Shown here piece after piece: positions 51,582-59,799 of a DNA stretch of 64,000 nt. How positions within the stretch are numbered: position 1 is the stretch's first letter; each line of letters opens with the position of its first letter. The translations under genes were made by a program, and so were the position numbers. This DNA comes from Streptomyces canus. Its GTDB lineage: Bacteria; Actinomycetota; Actinomycetes; Streptomycetales; Streptomycetaceae. Below the pieces are notes generated by a model. It was not told where the DNA came from. It saw only the letters and a program-made list of their open reading frames with translations, and did not search any database. The stretch lies in contig NZ_JAUSWW010000001.1 of the NCBI RefSeq assembly GCF_030815415.1, forward strand, positions 4,402,001-4,466,000, in the 5' to 3' direction.

Positions 51582-53375
51582 CTAGCCGCCCGGCGTGGGG
51601 TCCGCACAGTCGTCCCCGGGGGCTACGGGGGCGGGACCCGGGTCGGTCGTAGTGGGCGGGTCTGCGGGGCTGGGAGCGGTCGGCGCCGGGTCCTCGGTCG
51701 GCGGGGTGGCCGGGCTCGGGTCCTGGACGGGCGGTGCGACCGGCGTTGGGTCCTCGACTGGCGGGGCGACCGGCGTGGGGTCTGGGTCGGCCGGTGCGGG
51801 GCGCGGGTCGGCCGGTGTCGGGCTCGGGTCCTCAACGGGCTGAGGATCCACCGGAGTCGAGGGGCCCGGGTCCGGCGTGGGGTCGGGTGTCGGTGCGCTC
51901 GGGGTCCCGGGTTCGGGGGTGCCCTCGACGGGAGGCGTCGGTGCCTCGGGGGAGTCGTGGCCGGGCTCCTCGGCGGGCGGGGCCGGTGGGGTGGGGGGCT
52001 GCTCGGTGGGCGGTATGGGTGTCTTCGGCGGGTCCTCGGCGGGAGGTTCCGGTGTCTTCGGAGGGTCCGCGACGGGGGGCTCCGGTGTCTTCGGAGGTTC
52101 CTCGACGGGAGGTTCCGGTGCCTTGGGGGAGTCATCGACAGGCGGTGCCGGGGCCTCCGGGTCCTCGCCCGCCCCTCCGGTCGTCGGCGGTGCCGGATCC
52201 GTGTCCCCCGGCGTCGCGTCCCCAGGCTCCTCCGGCGGCGCGGTCCGGGTGGGCGACGGTGTGGCGGCCACCGGCCCCTCCTCCGCCTCCGTCACACCGG
52301 TTGCGCCCCCGCTCGCGCCCTCGACCCGAACCCGCACACTGGGCTGAACGTCGGCCGCCCCCTCTGCCTTACCGCCGCCCTCCACCCCGTCACCTGTCGC
52401 CGGCGCCTCCGCCACCGGAACCTCGGCCACCGGCCCCTCGGCAACCGGCTGCCGCTGAGCCGGAATCGAACCGAACTCGACGGGCCCGAGGGCGAGGAAC
52501 ACCGCGGCAGCCCCCACCACCACGGCCCCCGCGGCGGCAGCGGCCTTGGACACCCCGACCGAGCCGTGCCGCACTCCGTCCAGCAGCCCGCCACCGGACC
52601 CGCCGAAGGCGGTCGCCGTACCCGCGAACCCCAGCAGGAACTTGCCGGTCCCGCCCACCGCGAACACCAGCAGCGCGGGCCCGACCAGGGCCGGCAGCCG
52701 GTTGTTGGCGCTCATCAGCGCCGCCAGCCGCGCCCGGCAGTCGTCGCACGCGTCCACATGCCCGAGCAGCCGCTCGGACTGCCGGGCGGTGGCTGAACCC
52801 CGTACATAGGCGGGCATTCGAGCCCAGTGCACCTGGCACGCGGGGTCGTCGGGCGCACCGGTCTGCGTCCGCAGAAACGCCAGCCGCATCCCTTCCCGTG
52901 CCCGGTGCAGCAGTACGGCGGTGGCGCCCTCCTTGGTCCCGAGCTGCGGCCCGATCGCCGCGAGCGGCTGCCCCTCCGCCTCGGCCAACCACAGTGCCTT
53001 GACCCACCGTTCGGGCAACTGCCCCAGCACCCGCACCACCATGTCGACGGAGGACACGTGCTCGGCCGGATCGTCCCCGTGCCGCCCGGCCTCGGCCTGC
53101 TCGCCGGCCTGCGGATCCAGCGGGGTCTCCCGTACGGCACTCCCCGCGGCGCTCGCCAAGTGCCGCAGGGTCGTCATCAGATACGCCGGCACGTTGTCGA
53201 TCCTGTGCCCCGCGGCCAGCCGCCGCCACACCCGGAAGTGCGCCTCGGCGACGAGGTCTTCGGCGGTGTGGGCGTTCCGGGTGAGCGAGCGGGCATACGC
53301 GACGAGACGCGGCTGCTGCTCCTCGTAGATCCGGGCGTAGTCGGCGGTGGAAACGGCGGTGGAAACGTCGGACAT
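51582..53375 (-). CDS. ECF sigma factor fused to zinc-finger anti-sigma and membrane/Pro-rich domain
   Basis: 597 residues. (a) ~1-185: ECF sigma-70 region 2 (RLVAYARSLTRNAHTAEDLVAEAHFRVW) and region 4 (LPERWVKALWLAEAEGQPLAAIGPQLGTKEG...VLLHRAREG). (b) An anti-sigma HxxxCxxC zinc motif, HVDACDDC near 206-213. (c) Hydrophobic stretches near 228-252 and 277-295. (d) ~300-597: Pro/Glu/Asp/Thr-rich repeats (PPVEDPTP, PEPPVEEPPKTPEP), probably outside the membrane. The sigma factor is thus tethered to its own likely inhibitor. Region 4 is divergent; the trigger may be cell-surface stress, with release by proteolysis. Start ATG has GGAG upstream. Confidence 0.87.
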   Translation of the reverse strand: MSDVSTAVSTADYARIYEEQQPRLVAYARSLTRNAHTAEDLVAEAHFRVWRRLAAGHRIDNVPAYLMTTLRHLASAAGSAVRETPLDPQAGEQAEAGRHGDDPAEHVSSVDMVVRVLGQLPERWVKALWLAEAEGQPLAAIGPQLGTKEGATAVLLHRAREGMRLAFLRTQTGAPDDPACQVHWARMPAYVRGSATARQSERLLGHVDACDDCRARLAALMSANNRLPALVGPALLVFAVGGTGKFLLGFAGTATAFGGSGGGLLDGVRHGSVGVSKAAAAAGAVVVGAAAVFLALGPVEFGSIPAQRQPVAEGPVAEVPVAEAPATGDGVEGGGKAEGAADVQPSVRVRVEGASGGATGVTEAEEGPVAATPSPTRTAPPEEPGDATPGDTDPAPPTTGGAGEDPEAPAPPVDDSPKAPEPPVEEPPKTPEPPVADPPKTPEPPAEDPPKTPIPPTEQPPTPPAPPAEEPGHDSPEAPTPPVEGTPEPGTPSAPTPDPTPDPGPSTPVDPQPVEDPSPTPADPRPAPADPDPTPVAPPVEDPTPVAPPVQDPSPATPPTEDPAPTAPSPADPPTTTDPGPAPVAPGDDCADPTPGG

Positions 53376-53563
53376 GGCGAAACGCTCCAGGGGCCTGCTC
53401 TGAGCGGGGAAGGATTTGCAAGGCTAGATGGCAAAACATTCAAACAAAGTTTCAGCCATCACAGAAAGTGACGCACGTCACTCCCGTAACGACGTAATCA
53501 GAGACCCCTCCAGTCGCTCGTACACACGTATCGGCCCAACCAGCCCCACATCGGAGCCCGTCC

Positions 53564-53977
53564 ATGTACTTCGCCCTGGAACAGCCCACCGGCGCGCGTC
53601 TGCTCACCGAGGACGACGAGGAGCTGGCGGTCCCCGTGACCCTCCGTTACGCCTCGGACGACCCCCTGGCCGTCCACTTCGTCTTCCCGCCCTGGATCTC
53701 CCTCGACGGCGAGGAGGTCACCTGGACCTTCGCCCGCGGCCTGTTGGAAGAGGGCCTCGGCTGCCCGGCCGGAGTCGGCAACGTCCACGTCCGCCCGTGC
53801 GGCCCGTCCCGCACCGCCATCGAGTTCCGGTCCCTGGAGGGCGTCGCGCTGGTCGTCTTCGAGACGCCGGCGCTGCATCGGTTCCTGCTCCGCTCGTACG
53901 CCGTGATGGAACCGGGCGGCGAGCCCCTGGAACCGGCCCTTGACCGTGGGTTGGCGTCTTTGCTGGGCGGGGTGTGA
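53564..53977 (+). CDS. SsgA-like protein (SALP), cell-division/sporulation regulator
   Basis: 137 residues with the SsgA family pattern: a short beta-rich N-terminus, VTLRYASDDPLAVHFVFPP, VTWTFARGLLEEGLGCPAGVGNVHVRP, then AIEFRSLEGVALVVFETPALHRFLLRSYAVM. SALPs occur only in sporulating actinomycetes and control septum placement and spore wall. The paralogue identity (SsgB to SsgG) cannot be decided by eye. It is divergent from the sigma-factor fusion and runs into the small gene at 53992. Confidence 0.88.
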   Translation: MYFALEQPTGARLLTEDDEELAVPVTLRYASDDPLAVHFVFPPWISLDGEEVTWTFARGLLEEGLGCPAGVGNVHVRPCGPSRTAIEFRSLEGVALVVFETPALHRFLLRSYAVMEPGGEPLEPALDRGLASLLGGV

Positions 53978-53991
53978 GCTAGGTTCACGGG

Positions 53992-54456
53992 ATGGTCGAC
54001 TGGAAGACCGGCGAGGGGGTGTCGGGCATCGCCGACCCCGCCGAGGTGGACGCCGCGTTCGAGCGCGGTGAGTGGCCGCTCGGTACGGCCGTGATCGCGC
54101 TGGCCTTCAACTGCTCGCTGGAGGAGGCGTCGCCGCGGATCGTCAGGGCGACGCGGTTGCCCGACCGCGATCAGCGGTGGTTCGCGTTCACGGCGGTGGC
54201 TGTGGCGGCGCGGCTCAACGGGGCGCTGACGCCGGAGCTGTACGCCGTGCTGCGGGCCGCGGGTCTGCAAGGGACCGCCGAGGACGCCATCAGGGACACG
54301 CTGACGTTCGTGCCGTACCGGGATCTGCCGCCGTGGCTCAAACGGATGCGGGTACGGCTGCGAGTACAGGACAAGTTGGAGGCGTGGTGGCTGAGCGCCA
54401 CTTACGCGACCGAGGGCTTGTGGCAGGCCGTAGGCGGACGTCGATCCGGTAAGTAG
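53992..54456 (+). CDS. Hypothetical protein, paralogue of 49201-49683
   Basis: 154 residues beginning VDWKTGEGVSGIADPAEVDAAF, with the same conserved blocks as the 49201 gene (DTLTFVPYRDLPPWLKRM, LTPELYAVLRAAG, ALAFNC). It starts 14 bases after the SsgA-like gene on the same strand. Soluble, mostly helical, function unknown. The pair bracket a 5-kb block in opposite orientation, which suggests duplication of an accessory family member. The C-terminal sequence ends in basic residues (GGRRSGK). Confidence 0.7.
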   Translation: MVDWKTGEGVSGIADPAEVDAAFERGEWPLGTAVIALAFNCSLEEASPRIVRATRLPDRDQRWFAFTAVAVAARLNGALTPELYAVLRAAGLQGTAEDAIRDTLTFVPYRDLPPWLKRMRVRLRVQDKLEAWWLSATYATEGLWQAVGGRRSGK

Positions 54457-54840
54457 CTCTTCATGTGATCGGCGAGAAGCGAACGGGCTCCTTGCGGAAG
54501 CGTCGAGGGGGCGCCGCCGACGTATTCGAGGAGACGTTTCGAAGGGTGGGAGTCCACGAACTCCTGCTCGACGTCTTCCAGCTCACTCGCAGGCGCGTAA
54601 CGATCGGCCACCCCGAGTGCCGCCAGGACTTCCGGAAGCCTGTACCCACATCACTTCCGAGATCCACGGGAAGTCGATATGGAATGACCGCAGCCGGAGA
54701 TCGAAGCGAGGGTCGGCAGGTCGTCCTTCCTCAAGCGGAACCAGGGACCCGTTCGCTTCACGACCATCCACCGATCGGAGACGCCGCTTTGGAGGATGAC
54801 GTACTCGGGTCCGGAGAAGATCTGGGCGTGTCCGGCGTGA
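54402..54840 (-). pseudogene. Frameshifted gene remnant
   Basis: Reading leftward from 54840, three consecutive frames hold ordinary protein text: HAQIFSGPEYVILQSG..VKRTGPWFRLRKDDLP, then FDLRLRSFHIDFPWISEVMWVQASG, then EVLAALGVADRYAPASELEDVEQEFVDSHPSKRLLEYVGG to a stop at 54402. Two frameshifts (near 54715 and 54635) break what looks like one protein of about 140 residues. The end overlaps the converging gene at 53992-54456. It could also be two sequencing errors. No family is recognised; the neighbourhood suggests an immunity-type gene. Confidence 0.6.
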
Positions 54841-54877
54841 TCACGAGCCTGTCGGTTGGCGAGGCGGGTCGACGGCG

Positions 54878-55354
54878 TCAGCCGACCTCGTTCTCCGCCA
54901 CCGCCTGCCCATGGACGACCACGTCGCCGCTGTAGAACATGCCGACGAACACCGGCGAGTACGTCAACTGCACCTCGACCTGGACCTGGTCGACGTCCGC
55001 CGCCACGCAGTGGGTGGCGGCGATGTCCGCGCCGGACATGTCCATCTCGCGGGCGAAGGCCTTGACGCGGGCGTCGCAGTTCTCGTAGTTGATCGGTGCT
55101 TCGCCGCCCTCGTTCTCGTAGAGGGCGTCGGTGTCGATGTCCTGGGCGGCGTAGCGGGCCGCCTGTTCGGCGATGTCCGCCGCGCGCTCCCGTTTGGAGA
55201 TGGAGAGGCCGCCGTCGATCACGAAGGCGGAGAGGGAGATGAAGACGAGGGCGAAGATGATGACCGCGCCGGCGCCTGAGCCGCGGTCGTCGAGGTGGGC
55301 GCGGCGGGAGTCCAGCCATGTGCGGACAGCGGCAGGAACGCTCAAGTTCCTCAT
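54878..55354 (-). CDS. TadG-like pilus assembly pseudopilin/membrane protein
   Basis: 158 residues, last gene of the Tad operon, ATG overlapping the preceding TadE gene's stop. After a basic head, DDRGSGAGAVIIFALVFISLSAFVIDGGLSISKRERAADIAEQAARYAAQDID resembles the prepilin-like leader and helix of TadE/TadG proteins, followed by an outer domain with two Cys (CDARV, HCVAADV). Probably a minor pilus component. Confidence 0.8.
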   Translation of the reverse strand: MRNLSVPAAVRTWLDSRRAHLDDRGSGAGAVIIFALVFISLSAFVIDGGLSISKRERAADIAEQAARYAAQDIDTDALYENEGGEAPINYENCDARVKAFAREMDMSGADIAATHCVAADVDQVQVEVQLTYSPVFVGMFYSGDVVVHGQAVAENEVG

Positions 55355-55770
55355 CCCGCCTTCCTCTTGAACGGGTCGAGCGGGGCCGTGAAGGAACCCG
55401 ACATCGTGGTCTTGATGTCCAGGCCGACGATGGCCAGACCCTTCACCCGGCAGCTGACCTCGACCGTGAAGAGCTCGGCGTCCTCGAAGCCGGCGCTGGT
55501 CTTGTCCACCGTCACCGGGCCGACGCAGACGTCCGTCAGGTCGGCCTCGGCCGCCTTCCGCGCCTCCGCCATGGCGTTGCCGACGTCCCACTGGAGGGAG
55601 CCGGCACGGGCCGCGTCGCGGGCGGCGCCGTCGATGGCGCCGCGCCCCTCCACCATCTGCCCGAAAGCGACCAGGACGAGGATGAAGAGGATCATCACCG
55701 GGGCCAGGATCACGACCTCGATGGCGGACAGGCCCCGGTCGTCGGCCAGGCGGCGCTTGAGAGAGGACAT
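55351..55770 (-). CDS. TadE-family pseudopilin
   Basis: 139 residues with the TadE leader: RGLSAIEVVILAPVMILFILVLVAFGQMVEGRGAIDGAARDAARAGS. The Gly/Glu pattern around SAIE is where prepilin peptidase cuts. The outer domain has two Cys (DVCVGP, VSCRVKG). The start abuts the next gene's stop (55771). Confidence 0.87.
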   Translation of the reverse strand: MSSLKRRLADDRGLSAIEVVILAPVMILFILVLVAFGQMVEGRGAIDGAARDAARAGSLQWDVGNAMAEARKAAEADLTDVCVGPVTVDKTSAGFEDAELFTVEVSCRVKGLAIVGLDIKTTMSGSFTAPLDPFKRKAG

Positions 55771-56205
55771 CTAGTTGCCGTCCTCCGTCACGAACCGCTC
55801 CACCGGACCGACCGACTGTGCGTGCACGGTGAGATCCAGGCCGGGGAAGACCGACGGGACCCGTGCCGTGATCTCCACACCCACCGTGTTCTGCTCCGGC
55901 TGCACCATCTCCACGTCCGGTGACAGCACCAGGCTCGGGCCCAGTTGGCTGATGTAGTCGTCCACCACGTCCCGCGCCTTGCCCCGCCACGCACCCGGCT
56001 CGTCGTGCGCCGTGGCACGCGCCTTGCGGGCACCGGCCTGAGCGGCCGCCTGAGCCACGTGGTCGGCGAAGAAGTACAGCGCGAACTGCACGGTGGCGAA
56101 GATCATGAAGAACAGGACGGGGGTGAGCAGCACGAACTCGATCGCGGTCATGCCGGAGTCGCCGCGTGACGCGGCTTCCCGCCGACGGCGTACCCATGCC
56201 CGCAT
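55771..56205 (-). CDS. TadE-family pseudopilin
   Basis: 144 residues from an ATG; a GTG 9 bases earlier is possible. Leader and helix: RGDSGMTAIEFVLLTPVLFFMIFATVQFALYFF, with the TadE glutamate in AIEF. The remainder is a soluble outer domain. It follows the Flp pilin gene with a 41-base gap. One of three pseudopilins, probably forming the pilus tip or base with Flp. Confidence 0.85.
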   Translation of the reverse strand: MRAWVRRRREAASRGDSGMTAIEFVLLTPVLFFMIFATVQFALYFFADHVAQAAAQAGARKARATAHDEPGAWRGKARDVVDDYISQLGPSLVLSPDVEMVQPEQNTVGVEITARVPSVFPGLDLTVHAQSVGPVERFVTEDGN

Positions 56206-56246
56206 GCGCTGCACCAGACCCCCGTACCTTCTTCGATTCCGCTGCT

Positions 56247-56498
56247 TCAGCAGGTGCCGCTCTGGTTGGCGCCGTTGATGCAGTTCTCGACCTTCTCGGC
56301 GCCGCCTTCCAGGGCCCGGTTGATGATCGCGGCGACCACGCCGACGATCGCCACGACGACCGCGGAGATGATGACCCACTCGACGGCGGAGGCACCGCGG
56401 TCGAGTTCGCCGGAGCGGGCACGCTGCACGCGGCCCTGGAGGAAGGTGACGAGGAAGTCCACCGCCGGGATCCCCGTGCTGAAGTTCCGCTCGTTCAT
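56247..56498 (-). CDS. Flp-type pilin (major subunit candidate)
   Basis: 83 residues. RGASAVEWVIISAVVVAIVGVVAAIINRAL is the type IVb pilin helix, with Gly at the cleavage site and Glu five residues later (G-ASAVE). The leader is unusually long (~35 residues). The mature tail ends in two cysteines (CINGANQSGTC), allowing a C-terminal disulfide that is rare in classical Flp. It should polymerise into the pilus fibre after processing. Confidence 0.85.
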   Translation of the reverse strand: MNERNFSTGIPAVDFLVTFLQGRVQRARSGELDRGASAVEWVIISAVVVAIVGVVAAIINRALEGGAEKVENCINGANQSGTC

Positions 56499-56540
56499 GG
56501 TCAGTTGTCCTTTCAGAGGCTTTCGAGGGTTGAGGCGGCG

Positions 56541-57464
56541 TCAGACTTGGAAGACCCGCATGGCGGCCGGGTAGATCAGGAACACCAGGAAGCCGGCGCA
56601 CAGCAGCAGCTGGGCGACGAGCATCGACTGTGACTTCTCGCCCGCGCTGCCCTCGATCTCGGCCATCTCGCGGTGTCGCATGGTCTCGGCGCGGGAGGCG
56701 AGCGACTCACGGACCTTCGCGCCGTCGTCCGCGACCAGGGCGAGGGAGGCCGAGAGGTCCTTCAGCTCCTCCACGCCCAGTTCCTCACCGAGCTGGCCCA
56801 GCGCCTGCCACTGGCTGGTGCCGGTGATACGGGCGTCGGCGAGGGCGTTGCGGATGCGCTGGGTGGCCCAGCCGTCCGACACCTCGGCCGCCGCCATCAG
56901 CGCCTCCGGCAGACCGCGGCCGCCGGCGAGGCTCATCGACACCAGGTCCAGATAGGCGCCGATCACGCGCCGCAGGTCGCGCCGCTTGTCGGCGGCGTCC
57001 CGGCGCACCTCGAGGTCGGGGAGGAAGAAGAAGACGGCCGCGAACAGCAGCGCCAGCCAGACCGGGATGATCGGGCTGTCGGCGATGGCCAGCGTCCACA
57101 CGATCGCGAACATGAGCGGGCCGAAGAACAGCCCCGCCGTGGCCAGCAGCACCTTCGTCGCCAGGAACTTCTCCCAGCTGCGGTCCAGGACCGCGAGGTC
57201 CGCCCGCAGCGAGCGCTGCTCCCAGCCCTGCTGGAGATAGAACTCGGCGACGCGCTGGCCGACTTCGGCCCGCACCGAGCCGAGACGGCCCGAATCGGAG
57301 GCGCCGCGCGCGGACTCGTACGCCGTGCCCCGGGCCCGCATCGCGTCGATCCGCGCGACCTGCGAGACCGCGCTGCGCTTCGACGGCATGAGGGCGCGGA
57401 CCAGGACGTAGATGCCGAGGCCGATGACCGCGCCGACGACGACCGGCATGGTGACGTCACTCAT
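56541..57464 (-). CDS. tadC: Tad pilus inner-membrane platform protein TadC
   Basis: 307 residues; a type II secretion F (GspF-like) domain in the C-terminal half: GAYLDLVSMSLAGGRGLPEALMAAA, GEELGVEELKDLSASLALVADDGAKVRESLASRAETMRHREMAEIEGSAGEKSQSMLVAQLLL, plus four helices. The start overlaps the tadB stop by 4 bases. It pairs with TadB at the membrane to turn TadA's ATP hydrolysis into pilin extrusion. The gene symbol is by family and gene order. Confidence 0.88.
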   Translation of the reverse strand: MSDVTMPVVVGAVIGLGIYVLVRALMPSKRSAVSQVARIDAMRARGTAYESARGASDSGRLGSVRAEVGQRVAEFYLQQGWEQRSLRADLAVLDRSWEKFLATKVLLATAGLFFGPLMFAIVWTLAIADSPIIPVWLALLFAAVFFFLPDLEVRRDAADKRRDLRRVIGAYLDLVSMSLAGGRGLPEALMAAAEVSDGWATQRIRNALADARITGTSQWQALGQLGEELGVEELKDLSASLALVADDGAKVRESLASRAETMRHREMAEIEGSAGEKSQSMLVAQLLLCAGFLVFLIYPAAMRVFQV

Positions 57465-58489
57465 CGGCGTACCCCCTCTTCCTGCGACGGCTGGACCGGC
57501 TGCTGCGCGGACGGCGTGCGCGGGCGGACGAACTGGACCGAAGCGTCGTCCTTGACCAGGAAGCGTTCGGGCGTCTCGATCGTCGACAGCTTGCGCAGCC
57601 ACCAGAAGCCGAGGGCGAACAGCCCGCAGACGATGGCGAGGACGACCTGGCCGATCGCGGTGCCGTACGGCTCCACGAACTCCCGGTTGAACACGGACAG
57701 TCCGAGGACGAAGGCGACCGACACCGCGACGACGATCTGCACCGAGCGCCGGGTGGAGGCCCGTTGGGCCATCACGCGGTTGCGCATGTCGACCTCTTCG
57801 CGCGCCGACTTGGCGAGCGCGCCGAGCACCTGGCGCAGACCGGGGCCGCGGAGGCGGGCGTTGAGGATGAGGGCCGCGACGATGATGTCGGCGGAGGCGT
57901 CGTCGATCTCGTCGGCGAGGTGCTGGAGCGCGTCGGGCAGCGGCGTGCGGGCACGCAGTCGGTCGACGAGCGCGTCCAGGTGCGGGCGCAGCACGGGCGC
58001 CGAGGCGCGTGCGGACGCCGGGATGGCCTGCTCCAGGCCGACCGCGCCGGCGATGGTGTCGCGCAGCGACTCCGTCCAGCCGGCCAGCGCCTCCACGCGT
58101 TTCATCGCGGCGCGCTCCTCGCCGGCACCGCCGAACAGGCGGTCCCAGAAGAAGACGAGCACACCGGCCGCGATACCGGCCACCGCCCACTGGGTGAGCA
58201 GCAGGACGACGATGCCGACGATGGCGGCGAGCGAGCCGCGCTGCCCGGCGAACCGGATCAGCTCGCTCGCCCGCTCGGCGGCCTTCTGCTTCTCGTGGTC
58301 CGGCTTGGCCGGAAGCCCTCGTACGGCGATGGCGAACAGCGCGATGCCACCGCCGACGGCGACACCGGACGCGATCGAGAACAGGACCTCGGTGGAGAAC
58401 AGCCCGCCCATGGAACCGAGCGAGTCGAGTGCGGCAAGAGTCTGCGTCCGGGCCGTCATGGCCTGAGCCGCCATGGTCTGAGTCGTCAT
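57461..58489 (-). CDS. tadB: Tad pilus inner-membrane platform protein TadB
   Basis: 342 residues. The ATG at 58489 has GGGGG five bases upstream and is favoured over the GTG six bases earlier. A GspF-like domain is seen in AGWTESLRDTIAGAVGLEQAIPASARAS..LRPHLDALVDRLRARTPLPDALQHLADEIDDASADIIVAALILNARLRGPGLRQVLGALAKSAREEVDMRNR, with helices before and after. Partner of TadC. The C-terminal ~35 residues are polar. Confidence 0.88.
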   Translation of the reverse strand: MTTQTMAAQAMTARTQTLAALDSLGSMGGLFSTEVLFSIASGVAVGGGIALFAIAVRGLPAKPDHEKQKAAERASELIRFAGQRGSLAAIVGIVVLLLTQWAVAGIAAGVLVFFWDRLFGGAGEERAAMKRVEALAGWTESLRDTIAGAVGLEQAIPASARASAPVLRPHLDALVDRLRARTPLPDALQHLADEIDDASADIIVAALILNARLRGPGLRQVLGALAKSAREEVDMRNRVMAQRASTRRSVQIVVAVSVAFVLGLSVFNREFVEPYGTAIGQVVLAIVCGLFALGFWWLRKLSTIETPERFLVKDDASVQFVRPRTPSAQQPVQPSQEEGVRR

Positions 58490-58491
58490 GG

Positions 58492-59799
58492 TCACCCCCA
58501 CGCTCCGGTGGGCCGGTAGCCCTGTGCGATCAGGTCTTCCACGCACGCGATGGGCGCGTGCGGCACGACCCGGCCGTCGTGCGCCTCGGCGAACACCTCG
58601 CTGGACAGCACCCGGCCGTCCACGCCGTTGACCTCGCGGATGGAGGTGACCGAGCGCTGGAGGCGGCCGCCCGACTGGAAGTTGTTGCGCCGCTGGATGA
58701 AGACGACGAAGTTCACGGCGCCCGCGATCAGCATCTGGCTGGCCTCGATGGGCAGCCGCTCGGAGGCCTGCAACGCGTACGTGGAAATACGGTTGAAGAC
58801 CTCGCTGGAGCTGTTGGCGTGGATCGTGGACAGCGAGCCGTCGTTGCCCTGCGACATCGCGTTGAGCATGGTCACGATCTCGTCGCCGAGGACCTCACCG
58901 ACGATGACGCGGGAGGGGTTCATACGCAGGGAACGGCGGACGAGTTCCGCCATCGAGATCATGCCCTGGCCCTCGGAGTTGGGCAGGCGTTCCTCGAAGG
59001 CGACGACGTTGGGGTGGAGGTCGGCGAAGGTGTCGAGCCCGAGCTCCAGGGCGCGTTCGACGGTGATCAGTCGTTCGTGCGGCGGGATCTCGTTGGCGAG
59101 GGCCCTCAGCAGGGTGGTCTTTCCGGCGTTGGTCGCGCCCGCGATCATGATGTTCTTGCGGGCCCGCACCGCGCAGGCGAGGAAGTGCGCGACCTCCGGG
59201 CTCAGCGTGCCGTTGCCGACGAGGTCGGAGATGAAGACCTTGCCCATACGGGCGCGACGGATGGAGAGCGCCGGGCGCCGGGTGACGTCCATGACGGCCG
59301 ACAGACGCGAACCGTCCGGGAGCCGCAGGTCGAGCTGGGGGTTGGCGGAGTCGAAGGGGCGGGACGACAGACCCGAGTACGCGCCGAGCACCTGGATGAG
59401 CTCGATGAGTTCCTCGTCGGACTCGGCGACGGGGTCGCCGGTGACCTCACGGCCGTCGGAGTAGCCGACGAAGACCTGGTCGTAGCCGTTGATGTCGATG
59501 TTCTCGACGTCCGGGTTGTCGAGGAGCGGCTGGAGCCGTCCGACGCCGAAGAGCGCGGCGTGCACCGCGGCGGCGTACTGCTCCTCGGTCTCCGCGTCGA
59601 GAGGGGTGCGCCCGGCGTTGATCTCGGTGCGGGCGTGGTCCTCCAGGATCTGGGCTATGACCGCACGGGCGTAGTGCCGCTCGTCCTCGGGGGACATCGG
59701 GGTGACGCCGGACACCTGGTCCTGGCGCCGCTGCTCCGAGATCCGGTCGCCGGCCTCCTGACGGAACCGCTTGACCAGTTGATGGTCGACAGCGGTCAT
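58492..59799 (-). CDS. tadA: Pilus assembly ATPase CpaF/TadA
   Basis: 435 residues of the secretion ATPase (VirB11/CpaF) family. Walker A GATNAGKTTLLRALA near residue 218, Asp box, Walker B-type RVIVGEVLGDEIV and LSTIHANSS (His box). An N-terminal helical domain (DQVSGVTPMSPEDERHYARAVIAQILEDHAR) precedes it. It powers Tad pilus assembly. The stop is 2 bases before tadB and the start overlaps the next upstream gene. Confidence 0.93.
   Translation of the reverse strand: MTAVDHQLVKRFRQEAGDRISEQRRQDQVSGVTPMSPEDERHYARAVIAQILEDHARTEINAGRTPLDAETEEQYAAAVHAALFGVGRLQPLLDNPDVENIDINGYDQVFVGYSDGREVTGDPVAESDEELIELIQVLGAYSGLSSRPFDSANPQLDLRLPDGSRLSAVMDVTRRPALSIRRARMGKVFISDLVGNGTLSPEVAHFLACAVRARKNIMIAGATNAGKTTLLRALANEIPPHERLITVERALELGLDTFADLHPNVVAFEERLPNSEGQGMISMAELVRRSLRMNPSRVIVGEVLGDEIVTMLNAMSQGNDGSLSTIHANSSSEVFNRISTYALQASERLPIEASQMLIAGAVNFVVFIQRRNNFQSGGRLQRSVTSIREVNGVDGRVLSSEVFAEAHDGRVVPHAPIACVEDLIAQGYRPTGAWG

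Noticed and set aside
51840..52400. Plus-strand Gly/Ser/Val-rich frames over the sigma-factor tail
   Set aside because: They mirror the Pro/Glu repeats of the minus-strand gene and carry no independent signal.
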